Numbered from the stretch's first letter, positions 34,592 to 45,503 are shown. The stretch is 64,000 nucleotides of DNA from Conexibacter woesei DSM 14684 (GCF_000025265.1 NC_013739.1:3696001-3760000); one strand, 5' to 3'. The notes: a model not told the origin generated them from the letters alone. Made by a program: numbers and translations.

Positions 34592-36411
34592 TGCCCGGCG
34601 TACATCTGCTCGATCTCGGCCTGGTACTTGTCGGAGATCGGCCGGCGCTTGAGCTTCATCGTCGGCGTCAGCTCGTCGCCGCCGGGCAGCCAGTCGCCGC
34701 GGACGATCGTGAACCGCTTTATCTGCTCGACGCGTGACAGCCGCTCGTTGGCGGCGTCGACGCCGGCCTGGACCGCCGCCTGCACGGCCAGCTCCCCGGC
34801 CAGCGCGGCGAGGTCGCCGCTCTCAGCCGCTGCCAGCCCCTGCTGTCTCGCCCACGCCGGCGCGAAGTCGGAGTCGAGCACGACGAGCGCCGTGTTGTAC
34901 GGGCGCGCGTCACCGATCACGCACGCCTGGCCGATCAGCGGCGAGGAGGTCTTCAGCGTCGCCTCGATGTTCGCGGGCGACATGTTCTTGCCGGCGGAGC
35001 TGATGATCAGCTCCTTCTTGCGGTCGACGATCTTGACGTAGCCGTCGGCGTCTATCTCCGCGACGTCGCCGGTCCGCAGCCAGCCGTCGCCGTCGAGCAC
35101 CTCGGCCGTCAGGTCGGGCCGGTTGCGGTACCCGCGCATCACGCACGAGCCGCGCATCAGCAGCTCGCCGTCCTCGGCGAGTCTCACCTCGACGCCCGGG
35201 GCGGCTGGGCCGACGGTGCCAATCCGCACCGCGCCGGGGCGGTTGACGGTCCCTGCGCCGCACGTCTCCGACATCCCCCACAGCTCGGCCAGCTCGATCC
35301 CGAGCGCGTGGAAGAACTCGATCACCTCCGGCGGCGTCGGCGCCGCGCCGACGTTGACCGTGACGACCTGGTCGAGGCCGAGCATCGCGCGCAGGCCGGA
35401 GAAGACCGCCTCGTCGGCGGCGGCGACGGCGGCCTCCAGCTCGGCCGGCACCTCGGCACCCTGCTGGCGCAGTCGCACCCGCTGCTTGGCCGCCTCCAGC
35501 GCTGCCTCGACTCTGGCGCGCTGCTCCTCCGGCTGTGCGGAGAGCATCGCCTCCAGCCCCGCCTTCAGCTTCTCCCAGATGCGCGGGACGGCGAAGAACC
35601 AGTTCGGTCTGACCTGCGGCAGCGTCGCGACGATCGCTCTCGGGTCGGGCGAGGTCGTGATCGTCGCGGCGTAGACGACCGGAATGTAGTGGTGCGCGGC
35701 GCGCTCGGCGATGTGCGCGGCCGGCAGCCATGAGATCACGCGCGCGCCAGGATCCAGCTGGATCACCTCCTGCACGCAGCGGACCGCGCCGAAGATGCTG
35801 TGGTGCGACAGCTCGACGCCCTTCGGCGGGCCGGTCGTGCCGGACGTGTAGATCAGCGTCGCGACGTCGCCGGGCTCGACCGCGGCGAGCGCCGCGTCGA
35901 CGTCGAACGACGGGTCGGAGCCCTCGACGTCGGCGAGCGCCAGCAGCCCCTCTCCCGCGTCTGCCGTGCCGTCGACGACGATCACGTGCGCCAGCAGCGG
36001 CAGCTCTCTGCGCGCCTCCAGCAGCCGCCCGAGGAACGCCTGCTCGACGACCGCCACGCGCGCCTCCGCGTCGGCGACGACGTAGCGGATCTGCTCCGGC
36101 GAGGAGGTCAGATAGATCGAGAACGGCGCCGCGCCGAGCGTCACGACCGCGAGGTCGGCGAGGTGGAACTCGGGGCGGTTGGAGAGCATCAGCGCGACGT
36201 TGTCGCCGCGCCCGACGCCGAGCCGGGCGAGGCCGCCGGCGAGCGCGTCGACGCGGGCGCGCAGCTCCGACCACGTCAGCGAGAGCGCGTCGTCGAGCGT
36301 GCGGACGGCTACGAGGTCGGGATGGGCGGCCGCGGTGCGACGCAGGGCCTCCCCGAGCGTCGCTGCATCGACCGCCTGCGGCGTCGCGGCCGGGATCGTG
36401 CTGCCTTCCAT
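34588..36411 (-). CDS. AMP-forming long-chain acyl-CoA synthetase
   Basis: The 607-residue cytoplasmic enzyme activates a fatty acid as acyl-AMP and transfers it to CoA. The P-loop IYTSGTTGPPKGVELSH (about residues 188-204), WGMSETCG, GWLRTGDVAEID and IVDRKKELIISSAGKNMSP are in order, as in FadD15/FACS-like proteins that feed phospholipid or triacylglycerol metabolism. TAGCGT about 40 bases upstream may be its -10. The gene is convergent with the urea operon. Confidence 0.93.
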   Translation of the reverse strand: MEGSTIPAATPQAVDAATLGEALRRTAAAHPDLVAVRTLDDALSLTWSELRARVDALAGGLARLGVGRGDNVALMLSNRPEFHLADLAVVTLGAAPFSIYLTSSPEQIRYVVADAEARVAVVEQAFLGRLLEARRELPLLAHVIVVDGTADAGEGLLALADVEGSDPSFDVDAALAAVEPGDVATLIYTSGTTGPPKGVELSHHSIFGAVRCVQEVIQLDPGARVISWLPAAHIAERAAHHYIPVVYAATITTSPDPRAIVATLPQVRPNWFFAVPRIWEKLKAGLEAMLSAQPEEQRARVEAALEAAKQRVRLRQQGAEVPAELEAAVAAADEAVFSGLRAMLGLDQVVTVNVGAAPTPPEVIEFFHALGIELAELWGMSETCGAGTVNRPGAVRIGTVGPAAPGVEVRLAEDGELLMRGSCVMRGYRNRPDLTAEVLDGDGWLRTGDVAEIDADGYVKIVDRKKELIISSAGKNMSPANIEATLKTSSPLIGQACVIGDARPYNTALVVLDSDFAPAWARQQGLAAAESGDLAALAGELAVQAAVQAGVDAANERLSRVEQIKRFTIVRGDWLPGGDELTPTMKLKRRPISDKYQAEIEQMYAGH

Positions 36412-36499
36412 CGTTCGCCCTCCTCCGGTGACGTTGACAGCGCCGGGGCTGCGAAGACGCTACCTGAGCCGCACCCCCGCGCGAGCCGCACGCGTCAGG

Positions 36500-37591
36500 T
36501 CAGCGACTGACTTCGCCGAGCGTGCCGTCGCTGATGCGGCCGATGTCGTTGGAGAGCCCTATGAAGAAGAGCATGATCACGAGCACGAAGCCGACCGCGC
36601 CCGCCTTCTCCATCACCGAGAACGGCACCGGCCGCCCGCCGCGCACCTTCTCGACGACCGCCCAGAAGATGTGACCGCCGTCGAGCGGCAGGAACGGGAA
36701 GAGGTTGATGATCGCGAGCGACAGCGAGATCAGCGCGAGGATCCCGAGCGCGCGTGTGGTGCTGAACTCGAATCCCTGCCGCAGCGTCTCGGATGTGCCG
36801 ACGACGCCGCTCAGCTGCTCGCGCTCTCTCTCCTGGAAGATCTTGCTGAAGGTGGTGACCGTCAGTCTGGTCACGTCCCACATGTTCGTGACGCTGAGAT
36901 CGGCCGCCTGCGCGGGATTGACGTCCGCGCTGCCGTAGCCGTAGCTGAAGCCGAGGCGCGTGCGCTCGATCCCTCTCGCGCCGTCGTAGCGCGGCGTGAT
37001 CTCGAACGTCCGCAGTCTGCCGTCGCGCTCGACGACGACCGTCGCGGCCGTCTGCGCCTCGCAGCCGTCGACCTGCACGCCGGCGCATCTGTGCGTCGCG
37101 ACCTGTCTCGCGATCGCGGCCGGGTCGCCTCTGACGCCGTCGACGCTGACGATTCTGTCGTCGGGCTGGAGGTACTGCGCGGCCGGCGGGCCGAGCCCCT
37201 CGGGAGAGACGACGTAGTCGTTGGTGACGCGGCCGTTGGCGAGCAGCAGCGCCCAGATGATCAGGAACGCGACGACGATGTTGACCGCGGGGCCGGCAGA
37301 GATGACGACGATCCGCTTCCACACCGGCATCCGGTAGTACGCGCGGTGGGCGATCTCCTCCGGGATCTCCTCCGTCGGGTTCATGCCCGTGATGCGGACG
37401 TAGCCGCCCGCCGGGATCCAGCCGACCGCGTACTCGGTCTCGCCCTTCTGGACCTTCGCGAGCGGGCGGCCGAAGAACAGCGAGAACTTCTCGACGCGCA
37501 TGCCGACGGCCTTCGCGGCGGTGAAGTGACCCAGCTCGTGCAGCACGATCAGCGCACAGAAGCCGAGGAAGGCGAGCAGGATCGGGATCAT
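36500..37591 (-). CDS. rseP: RseP-family site-2 intramembrane metalloprotease
   Basis: This 363-residue membrane protease cleaves transmembrane anti-sigma factors or remnant signal peptides. HELGH is at residues 19-23 in the first helix, GGYVRITGMNP follows, a PDZ domain occupies roughly 120-205, and the second metal-ligand motif FPFLPLDGGH lies near 300. ATG at 37591 overlaps the dxr stop (ATGA). Two cysteines in the PDZ region (RCAGVQVDGC) could form an extracytoplasmic disulphide. AGA codons are common in the outer region. Confidence 0.92.
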   Translation of the reverse strand: MIPILLAFLGFCALIVLHELGHFTAAKAVGMRVEKFSLFFGRPLAKVQKGETEYAVGWIPAGGYVRITGMNPTEEIPEEIAHRAYYRMPVWKRIVVISAGPAVNIVVAFLIIWALLLANGRVTNDYVVSPEGLGPPAAQYLQPDDRIVSVDGVRGDPAAIARQVATHRCAGVQVDGCEAQTAATVVVERDGRLRTFEITPRYDGARGIERTRLGFSYGYGSADVNPAQAADLSVTNMWDVTRLTVTTFSKIFQEREREQLSGVVGTSETLRQGFEFSTTRALGILALISLSLAIINLFPFLPLDGGHIFWAVVEKVRGGRPVPFSVMEKAGAVGFVLVIMLFFIGLSNDIGRISDGTLGEVSR

Positions 37592-38745
37592 GCCGCGGCC
37601 CGCTCCTCGACCAGCTCGCGCGCCGCGTCGCGCGCCGCGCGGTCGGCGCGGTAGAGCGTCTCGAACGCGTGGATCTGCCCGGTCGGGACCGTGTCCAGCG
37701 CGTGCTGGATCACCTCGGCGATCTCGAGGAAGCGCAGCCTGCCGGCGAGGAACGCGTGGACGGCGATCTCGTTCGCCGCGTTCAGCACGCACGGCGCGGT
37801 GCCGCCGGCCTCGCCGACCTCGCGCGCGAGCCGCAGGCAGGCGAACGTGTCGGTGTCGACCGGCTCGAACGTGAGCGAGCCGACGGCGGCGAGGTCGAGC
37901 GCTCTGAGCGGCACCTCGGCGCGCTCCGGATAGTGGAGCCCGTAGGAGATCGGCACGCGCATGTCGGGGTAGCCGAGGTGCGCGAGCGTCGAGCCGTCGC
38001 ACAGCTGGACGGCGGAGTGGACGATCGACTGGGGGTGGACGACGACGTCGAGCTGGCTGTACGGCGTGCCGAACAGGTGGTGGGCCTCGATCAGCTCCAG
38101 GCCCTTGTTCATCAGCGTCGCGGAGTCGATCGTGATCTTGCCGCCCATCGCCCACGTCGGATGCGCGAGCGCCTGCTCGACGGTCACGTCGCGCAGCTCA
38201 TCGGCGGTTCTGCCGCGGAACGGGCCGCCGGACGCCGTCAGGACGATCTTGTCGACGGTCCCGCGGTCCTCACCGGCGAGCAGCTGGTGGATCGCGGAGT
38301 GCTCGGAGTCGACCGGGACGATCTGTGCGCCGGTCGCCTCTGCGAGCTGGTTGACCAGCTCGCCGCCGACGACGAGCGACTCCTTGTTCGCGAGCGCGAG
38401 GTCGATCCCCTCGCCGAGCGTCGCGACGGTCGGCCCGAGGCCGGCGGAGCCGACGAGCGCGTTGAGGACGAGGTCGGCCTCGGACTCGACGACGAGCCGC
38501 ACGAGCCCTTCGGGCCCGCTCAGCACCTCCCCGTCGGTCCACGCCTCGCCCGCCCGCGCGCCCGCGTCAGGGTCCGCGAGCCCGATCCGGTCGACGCCGA
38601 AGTCGCGCGCCTGCCGCACCAGCGTCTCCCACGAGGTCTGGGCGGAGAGGCCGACGAGTTCGAGGTCTTCGGAGCGCGCGACGATGTCGAGCGCCTGCGT
38701 TCCGATCGACCCGGTCGAGCCGAGGATGAGCAGGCGGCGGGGCAT
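37588..38745 (-). CDS. dxr: 1-deoxy-D-xylulose 5-phosphate reductoisomerase
   Basis: This 385-residue enzyme makes 2-C-methylerythritol 4-phosphate, the committed MEP-pathway step. The NADPH-binding GSTGSIGTQALDIV (residues 8-21), substrate segments NKESLVVGGEL, DSEHSAIHQLL, TASGGPFRG and the SATLMNKGLELIEAHHLF metal/substrate region are all present. The ATG at 38745 has TACAAT seven bases upstream and no ribosome-binding site, so it is probably leaderless. rseP is coupled downstream. Confidence 0.96.
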   Translation of the reverse strand: MPRRLLILGSTGSIGTQALDIVARSEDLELVGLSAQTSWETLVRQARDFGVDRIGLADPDAGARAGEAWTDGEVLSGPEGLVRLVVESEADLVLNALVGSAGLGPTVATLGEGIDLALANKESLVVGGELVNQLAEATGAQIVPVDSEHSAIHQLLAGEDRGTVDKIVLTASGGPFRGRTADELRDVTVEQALAHPTWAMGGKITIDSATLMNKGLELIEAHHLFGTPYSQLDVVVHPQSIVHSAVQLCDGSTLAHLGYPDMRVPISYGLHYPERAEVPLRALDLAAVGSLTFEPVDTDTFACLRLAREVGEAGGTAPCVLNAANEIAVHAFLAGRLRFLEIAEVIQHALDTVPTGQIHAFETLYRADRAARDAARELVEERAAA

Positions 38746-38752
38746 GCCGTGG

Positions 38753-38758
38753 ATTGTA
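38753..38758 (-). promoter_or_regulatory. -10 element (TACAAT) of leaderless dxr promoter
   Basis: TACAAT on the minus strand with a seven-base spacer to the dxr ATG; the closest match to the consensus among the leaderless genes here. Confidence 0.55.
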
Positions 38759-38793
38759 GGTGTCCGGCTTTTCGGAGAGCTAAGCGAAGCCCT

Positions 38794-40371
38794 CTAGCGC
38801 CGCAGCGTCAACGCCCTCCGCGTCTCGCCGGCCCCTTCGCTGCGCACGATCGCCGTCGTGCGGACCGCTCTCCCGCGCCGCAGCGTTCTCGCCGCGCGCG
38901 GACCGAGCGTCATCCGCACCGCCGCAGCGCTCTGCCCCTCGACGACGTACGGCGTCGGCGAGGTCGCACCGACGAGGCGGACCTTGCCGAGACAGAAACG
39001 TCCGCGTTCGGCGTCGCACGCGAGCTGGAGCACTACCGTACGGCCCGTCCGCGCGAGGACCCGCCGGACCGACCCGACCGGCTTCCGGGCCGCTGCGATC
39101 TCCGACGGGACGATGCGTGTGACCATGCGGCCTTGGTCACCTGCGGTGTTCCACAGGGATGTCCAGATGGCACCGTCCCCTCCGAGGGCGATTCCGTTGC
39201 CCTGCGAGCTGTGTGCCGGGATCGCGGCGATGGCAGCCGCGGGCACCTCGCTCTCGGTGCCGGGCGGGACGCCGCCGGCGACGAGCGAGAGGTACTCGCT
39301 CGGAAGGCTCGGACCCGACCAGAGCGTACCGCCGAGGAACCAAGGAGCACCGTCGCGCGCGAGCGCGACGGCGAACACGTCCGGCGCGCCGGGCACGGTG
39401 ATGTCCGTCGTGCGACCGTCAGGCGCGGTGCGGCGCAGCCCTCTCGTCGTGGTCTCCCACAGCGTCCCATCCGATCCGAAGGCAGGCGTTCCCGCGGTCT
39501 CGGAGAGACGCACCTTCCCCGTCGCTGTGACCCGCCCGGAGATCTGCGGCTCTCCCGGTTGCGCGGCATCCGCGAACGCCAGTCCCCCACGCGGGTCGGC
39601 GGCGAGCTGCGTGGACCGTCCCCACAGGTTCATTTCCTCGGGCACAGCTACCCGCCACTCTCGCACGCGCCCGTTGGCGTCGACGCGCGCGGCCCGCTTC
39701 TGCGCGAGGTTGACCAGCCAGGCCGCTCCGTCGGGTCCCACGATCATTCCGGAGTTGCCCTCGGCGCTCTCGCTGCAGCCGACCCCGCGCAACTGGAAGC
39801 GCGTCAGCTTGCCGCTCGGCAGTCGCCGGTAGATCGCGTCCTTGCATGCACGCGCGAACCACACGGTGCCGTCTGCTTCGAGCGCGAAGCCGAACGCGCC
39901 GCGCGCCGCCTCGGGAAGCGACGTCAGCTTCAGCGACGAGCCCATCGCGTCCGTACGCGCGAGCGCGATGTAGTCGGCACTCCACGGGTTGCGGCGATCC
40001 ATCGCCACGACCCCGGCCATCCCACCGCCGGCCATCGGCCGCAAGCCGGCACGAACCGTGCTGAGTCTACGTCCCGCCGCAACCTCCGAGAGCCGGCCCG
40101 AATCCGCGTAGCGAGCGATGGACAGCCGCTCGTCGGCCGTCTCTTGTTCGAACGCCCAGACCGCCGCACCGGGTCCGGTAGCGAGAGTCTCGTACCGCTT
40201 GCCGGCCTCGAAGCTCGACACTGTGGGAGGCCTGACGTCCGCCGCTGCCGTCCCGCACAGCGCGACGGAGAAGGCGGTGGCGACGGCGGCGGCCGCCGCT
40301 GCTCGCCGCCGGTGCGGACGTCGCGTCGCAGCACGCACGGGCATCCAGCCACGCCGGATCGTCTGAATCAT
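38794..40371 (-). CDS. Secreted streptogramin-lyase-like (Vgb/NHL-type) beta-propeller protein
   Basis: A 525-residue precursor with a long basic N-terminus and hydrophobic stretch (about residues 23-43) ending in an AAA-type cleavage site. The mature part repeats Vgb/NHL-like blade motifs with Trp (DGTVWFARA, DGAAWLVNL, DGTLWETT, DGAPWFLGG, DGAIWTSLW), as in virginiamycin B lyase-like propellers. The last 110 residues are a beta-rich domain of a type repeated in Solirubrobacterales surface proteins (VVLQLACDAERGRFCLGKVRLVG). Enzyme activity is not evident. ATG 40371 is supported by GAAGGGA upstream. It is inserted between cdsA and dxr. Confidence 0.75.
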   Translation of the reverse strand: MIQTIRRGWMPVRAATRRPHRRRAAAAAAVATAFSVALCGTAAADVRPPTVSSFEAGKRYETLATGPGAAVWAFEQETADERLSIARYADSGRLSEVAAGRRLSTVRAGLRPMAGGGMAGVVAMDRRNPWSADYIALARTDAMGSSLKLTSLPEAARGAFGFALEADGTVWFARACKDAIYRRLPSGKLTRFQLRGVGCSESAEGNSGMIVGPDGAAWLVNLAQKRAARVDANGRVREWRVAVPEEMNLWGRSTQLAADPRGGLAFADAAQPGEPQISGRVTATGKVRLSETAGTPAFGSDGTLWETTTRGLRRTAPDGRTTDITVPGAPDVFAVALARDGAPWFLGGTLWSGPSLPSEYLSLVAGGVPPGTESEVPAAAIAAIPAHSSQGNGIALGGDGAIWTSLWNTAGDQGRMVTRIVPSEIAAARKPVGSVRRVLARTGRTVVLQLACDAERGRFCLGKVRLVGATSPTPYVVEGQSAAAVRMTLGPRAARTLRRGRAVRTTAIVRSEGAGETRRALTLRR

Positions 40372-40475
40372 CGAGAGGTCCCTTCGTCCTTCCGTGGTCA
40401 CATGCAGAGACGTGCCCGTTCAGGAAAGGTTGCGCAAAAGCGCGCGCACGCGCCAGGGCCGGACCGGCCGCTGAC

Positions 40476-41486
40476 CTACGCCAGCGCGTACCAGATGTAA
40501 TAGCCGACGACGGCGGCGAAGAGGGCCGCGTCGATGCGGTCGAGCGCGCCGCCGTGGGCGCCGAACGCGCGGCCGGTGTCCTTCGTGCCGACGTCGCGCT
40601 TGACGAACGACTCGAACAGGTCGCCGATCGGCGCGGCGATCGCGACGCCGACGCCGAGCAGCAGCGCCTCGGTGCTCGACAGCCAGTCCTGGTAGAGGCC
40701 GGCGAGGAAGACCGCGGCGACTGCGGCGAGCATGCCGATCACGAGCCCCTCGACGGTCTTGTTCGGCGAGATCCGCGGCGCGAGCTTGCGTCTGCCGAAC
40801 ATCCGCCCGCCGAAGTAGGCGCCCGTGTCGCCGATGAAGGTGCCGACGAGCACGTCGATCACGATCGCGTTGCCGTGCGGCAGCTCGCGCAGCAGGACGG
40901 CGTGCGCGAGCGCGAAGCCGATCCAGTAGATGCCGAGGATCGTCGTCGCCATCGACAGCGTCGCATGCGGGCGCTCGGGCCCGAGCGCCGTCAGCACGAA
41001 CAGCACCGGCACGATCGAGACGGCCGCGAGCAGGATGTGGAACTGCGTCCCGTAGAGCGCCGCGGCGAGCATCCCCGCGAGCGCTATGAAGCCGGCGACG
41101 GCGACCGGCTGGACCGGTCTCAGCATCGCGTACAGCTCGTGCATCGCCAGTATCCCGACGGCCAGCAGGGCGCCGGCCCAGACGGGCCCGCCGATCCCGT
41201 TGACGACGATCACGGCGATCGCCGCCGGGACCGCGACCATCACGCGACCGCCGAGGTCGGAGCCCGGGCCGCGCGGTGCGCGCGGCGCGCGCTGGGTGCG
41301 CGCCCCGTCGCCGTCGTCGCCTCCGCCGCGCCGTACGCGACCGCCGCGTCTGCGGCTGCGACGGCCGCTGCCGCCACCCCTGCGGCCGCCGGCCGCCTGC
41401 TCGCGGCGCGCACGCGAGCGCGCGGCGCCGTTGTCGTCCTCGCCGTCGCGGTCGAACAGCTCGCCGCCGGGGGCGTCGCCGCTCAC
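40476..41486 (-). CDS. cdsA: Phosphatidate cytidylyltransferase
   Basis: This membrane enzyme makes CDP-diacylglycerol, the precursor used by PgsA. The CdsA signature is readable near the C-terminus as FVKRDVGTKDTGRAFGAHGG and LDRIDAALF, with multiple helices before it. Starting at GTG 41486 (which overlaps the uppS stop as GTGA) gives 336 residues with a cytoplasmic N-terminal region of about 75 residues, very rich in Arg, Gly and Asp, before the first helix. A shorter start near the first helix cannot be excluded. Confidence 0.88.
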   Translation of the reverse strand: MSGDAPGGELFDRDGEDDNGAARSRARREQAAGGRRGGGSGRRSRRRGGRVRRGGGDDGDGARTQRAPRAPRGPGSDLGGRVMVAVPAAIAVIVVNGIGGPVWAGALLAVGILAMHELYAMLRPVQPVAVAGFIALAGMLAAALYGTQFHILLAAVSIVPVLFVLTALGPERPHATLSMATTILGIYWIGFALAHAVLLRELPHGNAIVIDVLVGTFIGDTGAYFGGRMFGRRKLAPRISPNKTVEGLVIGMLAAVAAVFLAGLYQDWLSSTEALLLGVGVAIAAPIGDLFESFVKRDVGTKDTGRAFGAHGGALDRIDAALFAAVVGYYIWYALA

Positions 41487-42175
41487 GACGTCCGTCCCCC
41501 GAAGCGCCGTTCGCGCGCGGCGAACTGCTCGAGCGTCTGCTCGAACGCCGCGCGGTCGAAGTCCGGCCACAGCTCGTCGCGGAAGACCAGCTCGGAGTAC
41601 GCCGTCTGCCAGACGAGGTAGTTCGACAGCCGCTGCTCGCCGCTCGTGCGAATCACCAGCTCGGGATCGTGCAGGTCGGGCGCGTAGAGGTGCGCGCGGA
41701 ACTCCTCCTCGGTCGTCCCGGTGAAGGAGCGCGCGGCGTCGACGATCTCCGCCCGGCCGCCGTAGTTGAACGGGATGAAGAACGTGATCTGCGTGTTGTC
41801 CGCCGTCAGCTGCTCGGCCCACTCCATCTGCTCGACGATGTCAGGCGGGACCGGGTCGCTGCGCCGGCCGATGAAGCGCATCCGCACGCCCTCCTCGTGC
41901 AGCTCGGGCGTCTCGCGCGCGATGTACTCGCGGAACAGCTCCATCAGCCCGGCGACCTCGTCGGGCGAACGGACCCAGTTCTCGGTCGAGAACGCGTAGA
42001 TCGCCAGCTGCTCGATGCCCAGCTCGACCGCGTCGCGCAGCCGCGCCTTGACGTTCTCCGCGCCGGCGCGATGGCCCTCGGTCACGTCGAGGCCGCGCTG
42101 CGCCGCCCAGCGGCCGTTCCCGTCGGTGATGATGGCGACGTGGCGGGCGCGCCGCGCTTGCCCGTCGTCGGACAC
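41483..42175 (-). CDS. uppS: Isoprenyl diphosphate synthase (undecaprenyl/polyprenyl, cis type)
   Basis: The 230-residue enzyme builds the polyprenyl-phosphate lipid carrier for wall synthesis. IITDGNGRWAAQRG (catalytic Asp18), HRAGAENVK, AFSTENWVR, NYGGRAEI and the RTSGEQRLSNYLVWQTAYSEL region are canonical. The start MSDDG follows the frr stop by about 20 bases. Chain length cannot be told from sequence. Confidence 0.95.
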   Translation of the reverse strand: MSDDGQARRARHVAIITDGNGRWAAQRGLDVTEGHRAGAENVKARLRDAVELGIEQLAIYAFSTENWVRSPDEVAGLMELFREYIARETPELHEEGVRMRFIGRRSDPVPPDIVEQMEWAEQLTADNTQITFFIPFNYGGRAEIVDAARSFTGTTEEEFRAHLYAPDLHDPELVIRTSGEQRLSNYLVWQTAYSELVFRDELWPDFDRAAFEQTLEQFAARERRFGGRTS

Positions 42176-42195
42176 GCCGGAGTCCTCCGAGGTCG

Positions 42196-42753
42196 TCAGA
42201 CCTCGAGGATCTCTTCTTCCTTGTTCTTGAGGAAGGTCTCCAGCTCGCCGACCTTCTCGTCGGTCAGCTTCTGCAGCTCGGCCTCGGCGCGGTGCTCGTC
42301 GTCGGCGCCGACCTCGCCGGCGTCGCGCAGCTCGCGCAGGTCGTGCATCGTGTCGCGACGCACGTTGCGGATTCCGATGCGGCCTTCCTCGGCTATGTTG
42401 CGGACGACCTTGACGAGCTGTCTGCGGCGCTCCTCGGTCAGCTCGGGGATCGACAGGCGGATCAGGTTGCCGTCGTTGTTCGGCGTCAGGCCGACGTCGG
42501 ACTCCATGATCGCCTTCTCGATCGCCTTGATCGAGCTCTTGTCGAACGGCTGCACGGACAGCATCCGCGCCTCGGGCGCGTTGATCGTCGCGAGCTGCTT
42601 GAGCGGCGTGTTCGCGCCGTAGTACTCGACCATGATGCGGTCGAGCAGCGCGGGCGTCGCGCGACCGGTCCGGACGGAGCCGAACTCGTGACGCGTGCTC
42701 TCGACCGACTTCGACATGCGCTCGCGCGCGTCCTGCAGCAGCTCTTCGATCAT
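42196..42753 (-). CDS. frr: Ribosome recycling factor
   Basis: The 185-residue factor separates ribosomal subunits after termination. Conserved parts include the N-terminal helix [29 protein letters not shown], the domain [26 protein letters not shown], and the C-terminal [23 protein letters not shown] 42753 overlaps the pyrH stop (ATGA), with GGTGAGG upstream. Confidence 0.97.
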   Translation of the reverse strand: MIEELLQDARERMSKSVESTRHEFGSVRTGRATPALLDRIMVEYYGANTPLKQLATINAPEARMLSVQPFDKSSIKAIEKAIMESDVGLTPNNDGNLIRLSIPELTEERRRQLVKVVRNIAEEGRIGIRNVRRDTMHDLRELRDAGEVGADDEHRAEAELQKLTDEKVGELETFLKNKEEEILEV

Positions 42754-43499
42754 GTCCTCACCAAGGTCCCGACTCGATCCCCGCAAACTATCCGATCGAT
42801 GTTCTGCTCGTCGCTCATGTTGAACACGATGATCGGGAGTCTGTTCTCCATGCAGAGCGTCAGCGCGGTCGAGTCCATCACGCGCAGCCGCTTCTCGACC
42901 GCCTCCATGTGCGTGATCTCCGGGATGAAGACGGCGTCCGGATCCTTCATCGGATCGGCCGTGTAGACGCCCTCGACCCCGTTCTTCGCCATCAGGATGA
43001 TCTCCGCGTGCATCTCGATCGCGCGCAGCGCGGCCGCGGTGTCGGTCGTGAAGAACGGGTTTCCGGTGCCGGCCGCGAAGATCACGACGCGCCCCTTCTC
43101 GAGGTGGCGCATCGCGCGGCGGCGGATGTACGGCTCGGCGACCTCGGAGATCGCTATCGCCGACTGCACGCGCGTCGGCACGCCCTGCTTCTCCAGCGCG
43201 TCCTGCAGCGCGAGCGCGTTGAGCACCGTCGCCAACATGCCCATGTAGTCGCCGGTCGCGCGGTCCATCCCCGACGCCTGCGCGGCGAGGCCGCGGAAGA
43301 TGTTGCCGCCGCCGACGACGACGGCGACCTCGACCCCGCGCGCGTGGACCTGCGAGACCTGCCGCGCGATGGCACGGATCCGCTCGGGATCCGTGCCGTA
43401 GTCCTGCTCGCCCATCAGCGACTCGCCGGAGAGCTTGATCAGGACCCGCTCGAACACCGGCGCGGGGCCGGTCGAGCCAGATGCGGGGTCAGTCGCCAA
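42750..43499 (-). CDS. pyrH: Uridylate kinase
   Basis: The 249-residue hexameric UMP kinase belongs to the amino-acid-kinase fold. [52 protein letters not shown] and [18 protein letters not shown] are present. The start used is TTG at 43499, which overlaps tsf by 11 bases; no strong ribosome site precedes it, and an internal GTG ([13 protein letters not shown]) is an alternative that would remove a 14-residue Pro/Ser-rich tail. Confidence 0.95.
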   Translation of the reverse strand: MATDPASGSTGPAPVFERVLIKLSGESLMGEQDYGTDPERIRAIARQVSQVHARGVEVAVVVGGGNIFRGLAAQASGMDRATGDYMGMLATVLNALALQDALEKQGVPTRVQSAIAISEVAEPYIRRRAMRHLEKGRVVIFAAGTGNPFFTTDTAAALRAIEMHAEIILMAKNGVEGVYTADPMKDPDAVFIPEITHMEAVEKRLRVMDSTALTLCMENRLPIIVFNMSDEQNIDRIVCGDRVGTLVRT

Positions 43500-44087
43500 C
43501 GGCGAACCGCGTGAAGCGGCGGATCACGATGTTCTCGCCGGTTCTCGAGGCCAGCGCGGCGCGGATCTCCTCGATCGTCCGACCTTCGTACTTGTCGCCG
43601 TTGACGTGCACCTGACGCAGGAGCACGACCTCCTTCAGCCACGAGTCGACCTTGCCCTGCACGATTCTCGGGCGGATCTGCTCGGGCTTGTCGGCGAACT
43701 GCTCCTCGGCGATGCGGCGCTCGCGCTCGATCTCCTCGGCGGGGACGCCGTCGTCGTCGACCGAGATCGGACCGGCTGCCGCGACGTGCAGCGCGAGGTC
43801 CTTCGCGAAGCCGATGTAGTCCTCGTTGCGAGCGACGAAGTCGGTCTCGCAGTCGACCTCGACGAGCGCGCCGATCTTGCCGTTGGCGTGGATGTACGAC
43901 TGGACCGTGCCCTCGGAGGTGCCGCGGTCGCCGCGCTTCTCGGCCTTCGCGATGCCCTTGACGCGCAGCGCCTCGACGGCCTTCTCGATGTCGCCGCCGG
44001 CTTCGACGAGCGCCTTCTTGCAGTCCATCATCCCGGCGCCGGTGCGTTCGCGCAGCGCCTTCACGTCCTGGGCGGAAATCGCAGTGC

Positions 44088-44091
<4 letters not shown>
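43489..44091 (-). CDS. tsf: Translation elongation factor Ts
   Basis: The 200-residue factor recycles EF-Tu. The UBA-like N-terminus [29 protein letters not shown] and the EF-Tu-contacting [10 protein letters not shown] are conserved. It is the short form of EF-Ts, lacking most of the second core repeat, as in many actinobacteria and Thermus. It is coupled to rpsB by an ATGA overlap. Confidence 0.97.
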
Positions 44092-45350
<1,259 letters not shown>

Positions 45351-45393
45351 GACTCCCTTGAGACGAAACTGTGCGAATCCCGGTCGCAGGCCG

Positions 45394-45429
45394 CACGAAT
45401 CCGACGCTGATGCGTCGGCAGGGTTCGTG
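45394..45429 (-). promoter_or_regulatory. Stem-loop in the rpsB leader (candidate ribosomal-protein autoregulatory element)
   Basis: In the mRNA a perfect stem CCGACGC/GCGTCGG with loop ATCA (45401-45418) is extended by CACGAA/TTCGTG (45394-45399 and 45424-45429) across an asymmetric bulge. A competing pairing GTGCG/CGCAC (45371-45375 with 45393-45397) would disrupt the lower stem. The element lies about 45 bases upstream of the ATG. Confidence 0.45.
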
Positions 45430-45473
45430 GGCCGGTTGCGCGTCCGGGTTAGTAGGACTGCGGACGACCGAGA

Positions 45474-45479
45474 AGTCTA
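45474..45479 (-). promoter_or_regulatory. -10 element (TAGACT) upstream of rpsB
   Basis: On the minus strand TAGACT would give a leader of about 115 bases containing the stem-loop. No convincing -35 is seen. Confidence 0.35.
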
Positions 45480-45503
45480 CGCGACTCGGGCGGATCGGCA
45501 GCG

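Noticed and set aside
37669..40500. 943-codon plus-strand frame over dxr and the secreted propeller gene
   Set aside because: It is antisense to dxr and to a protein with signal peptide and propeller repeats; the translation is low-complexity Arg-rich.
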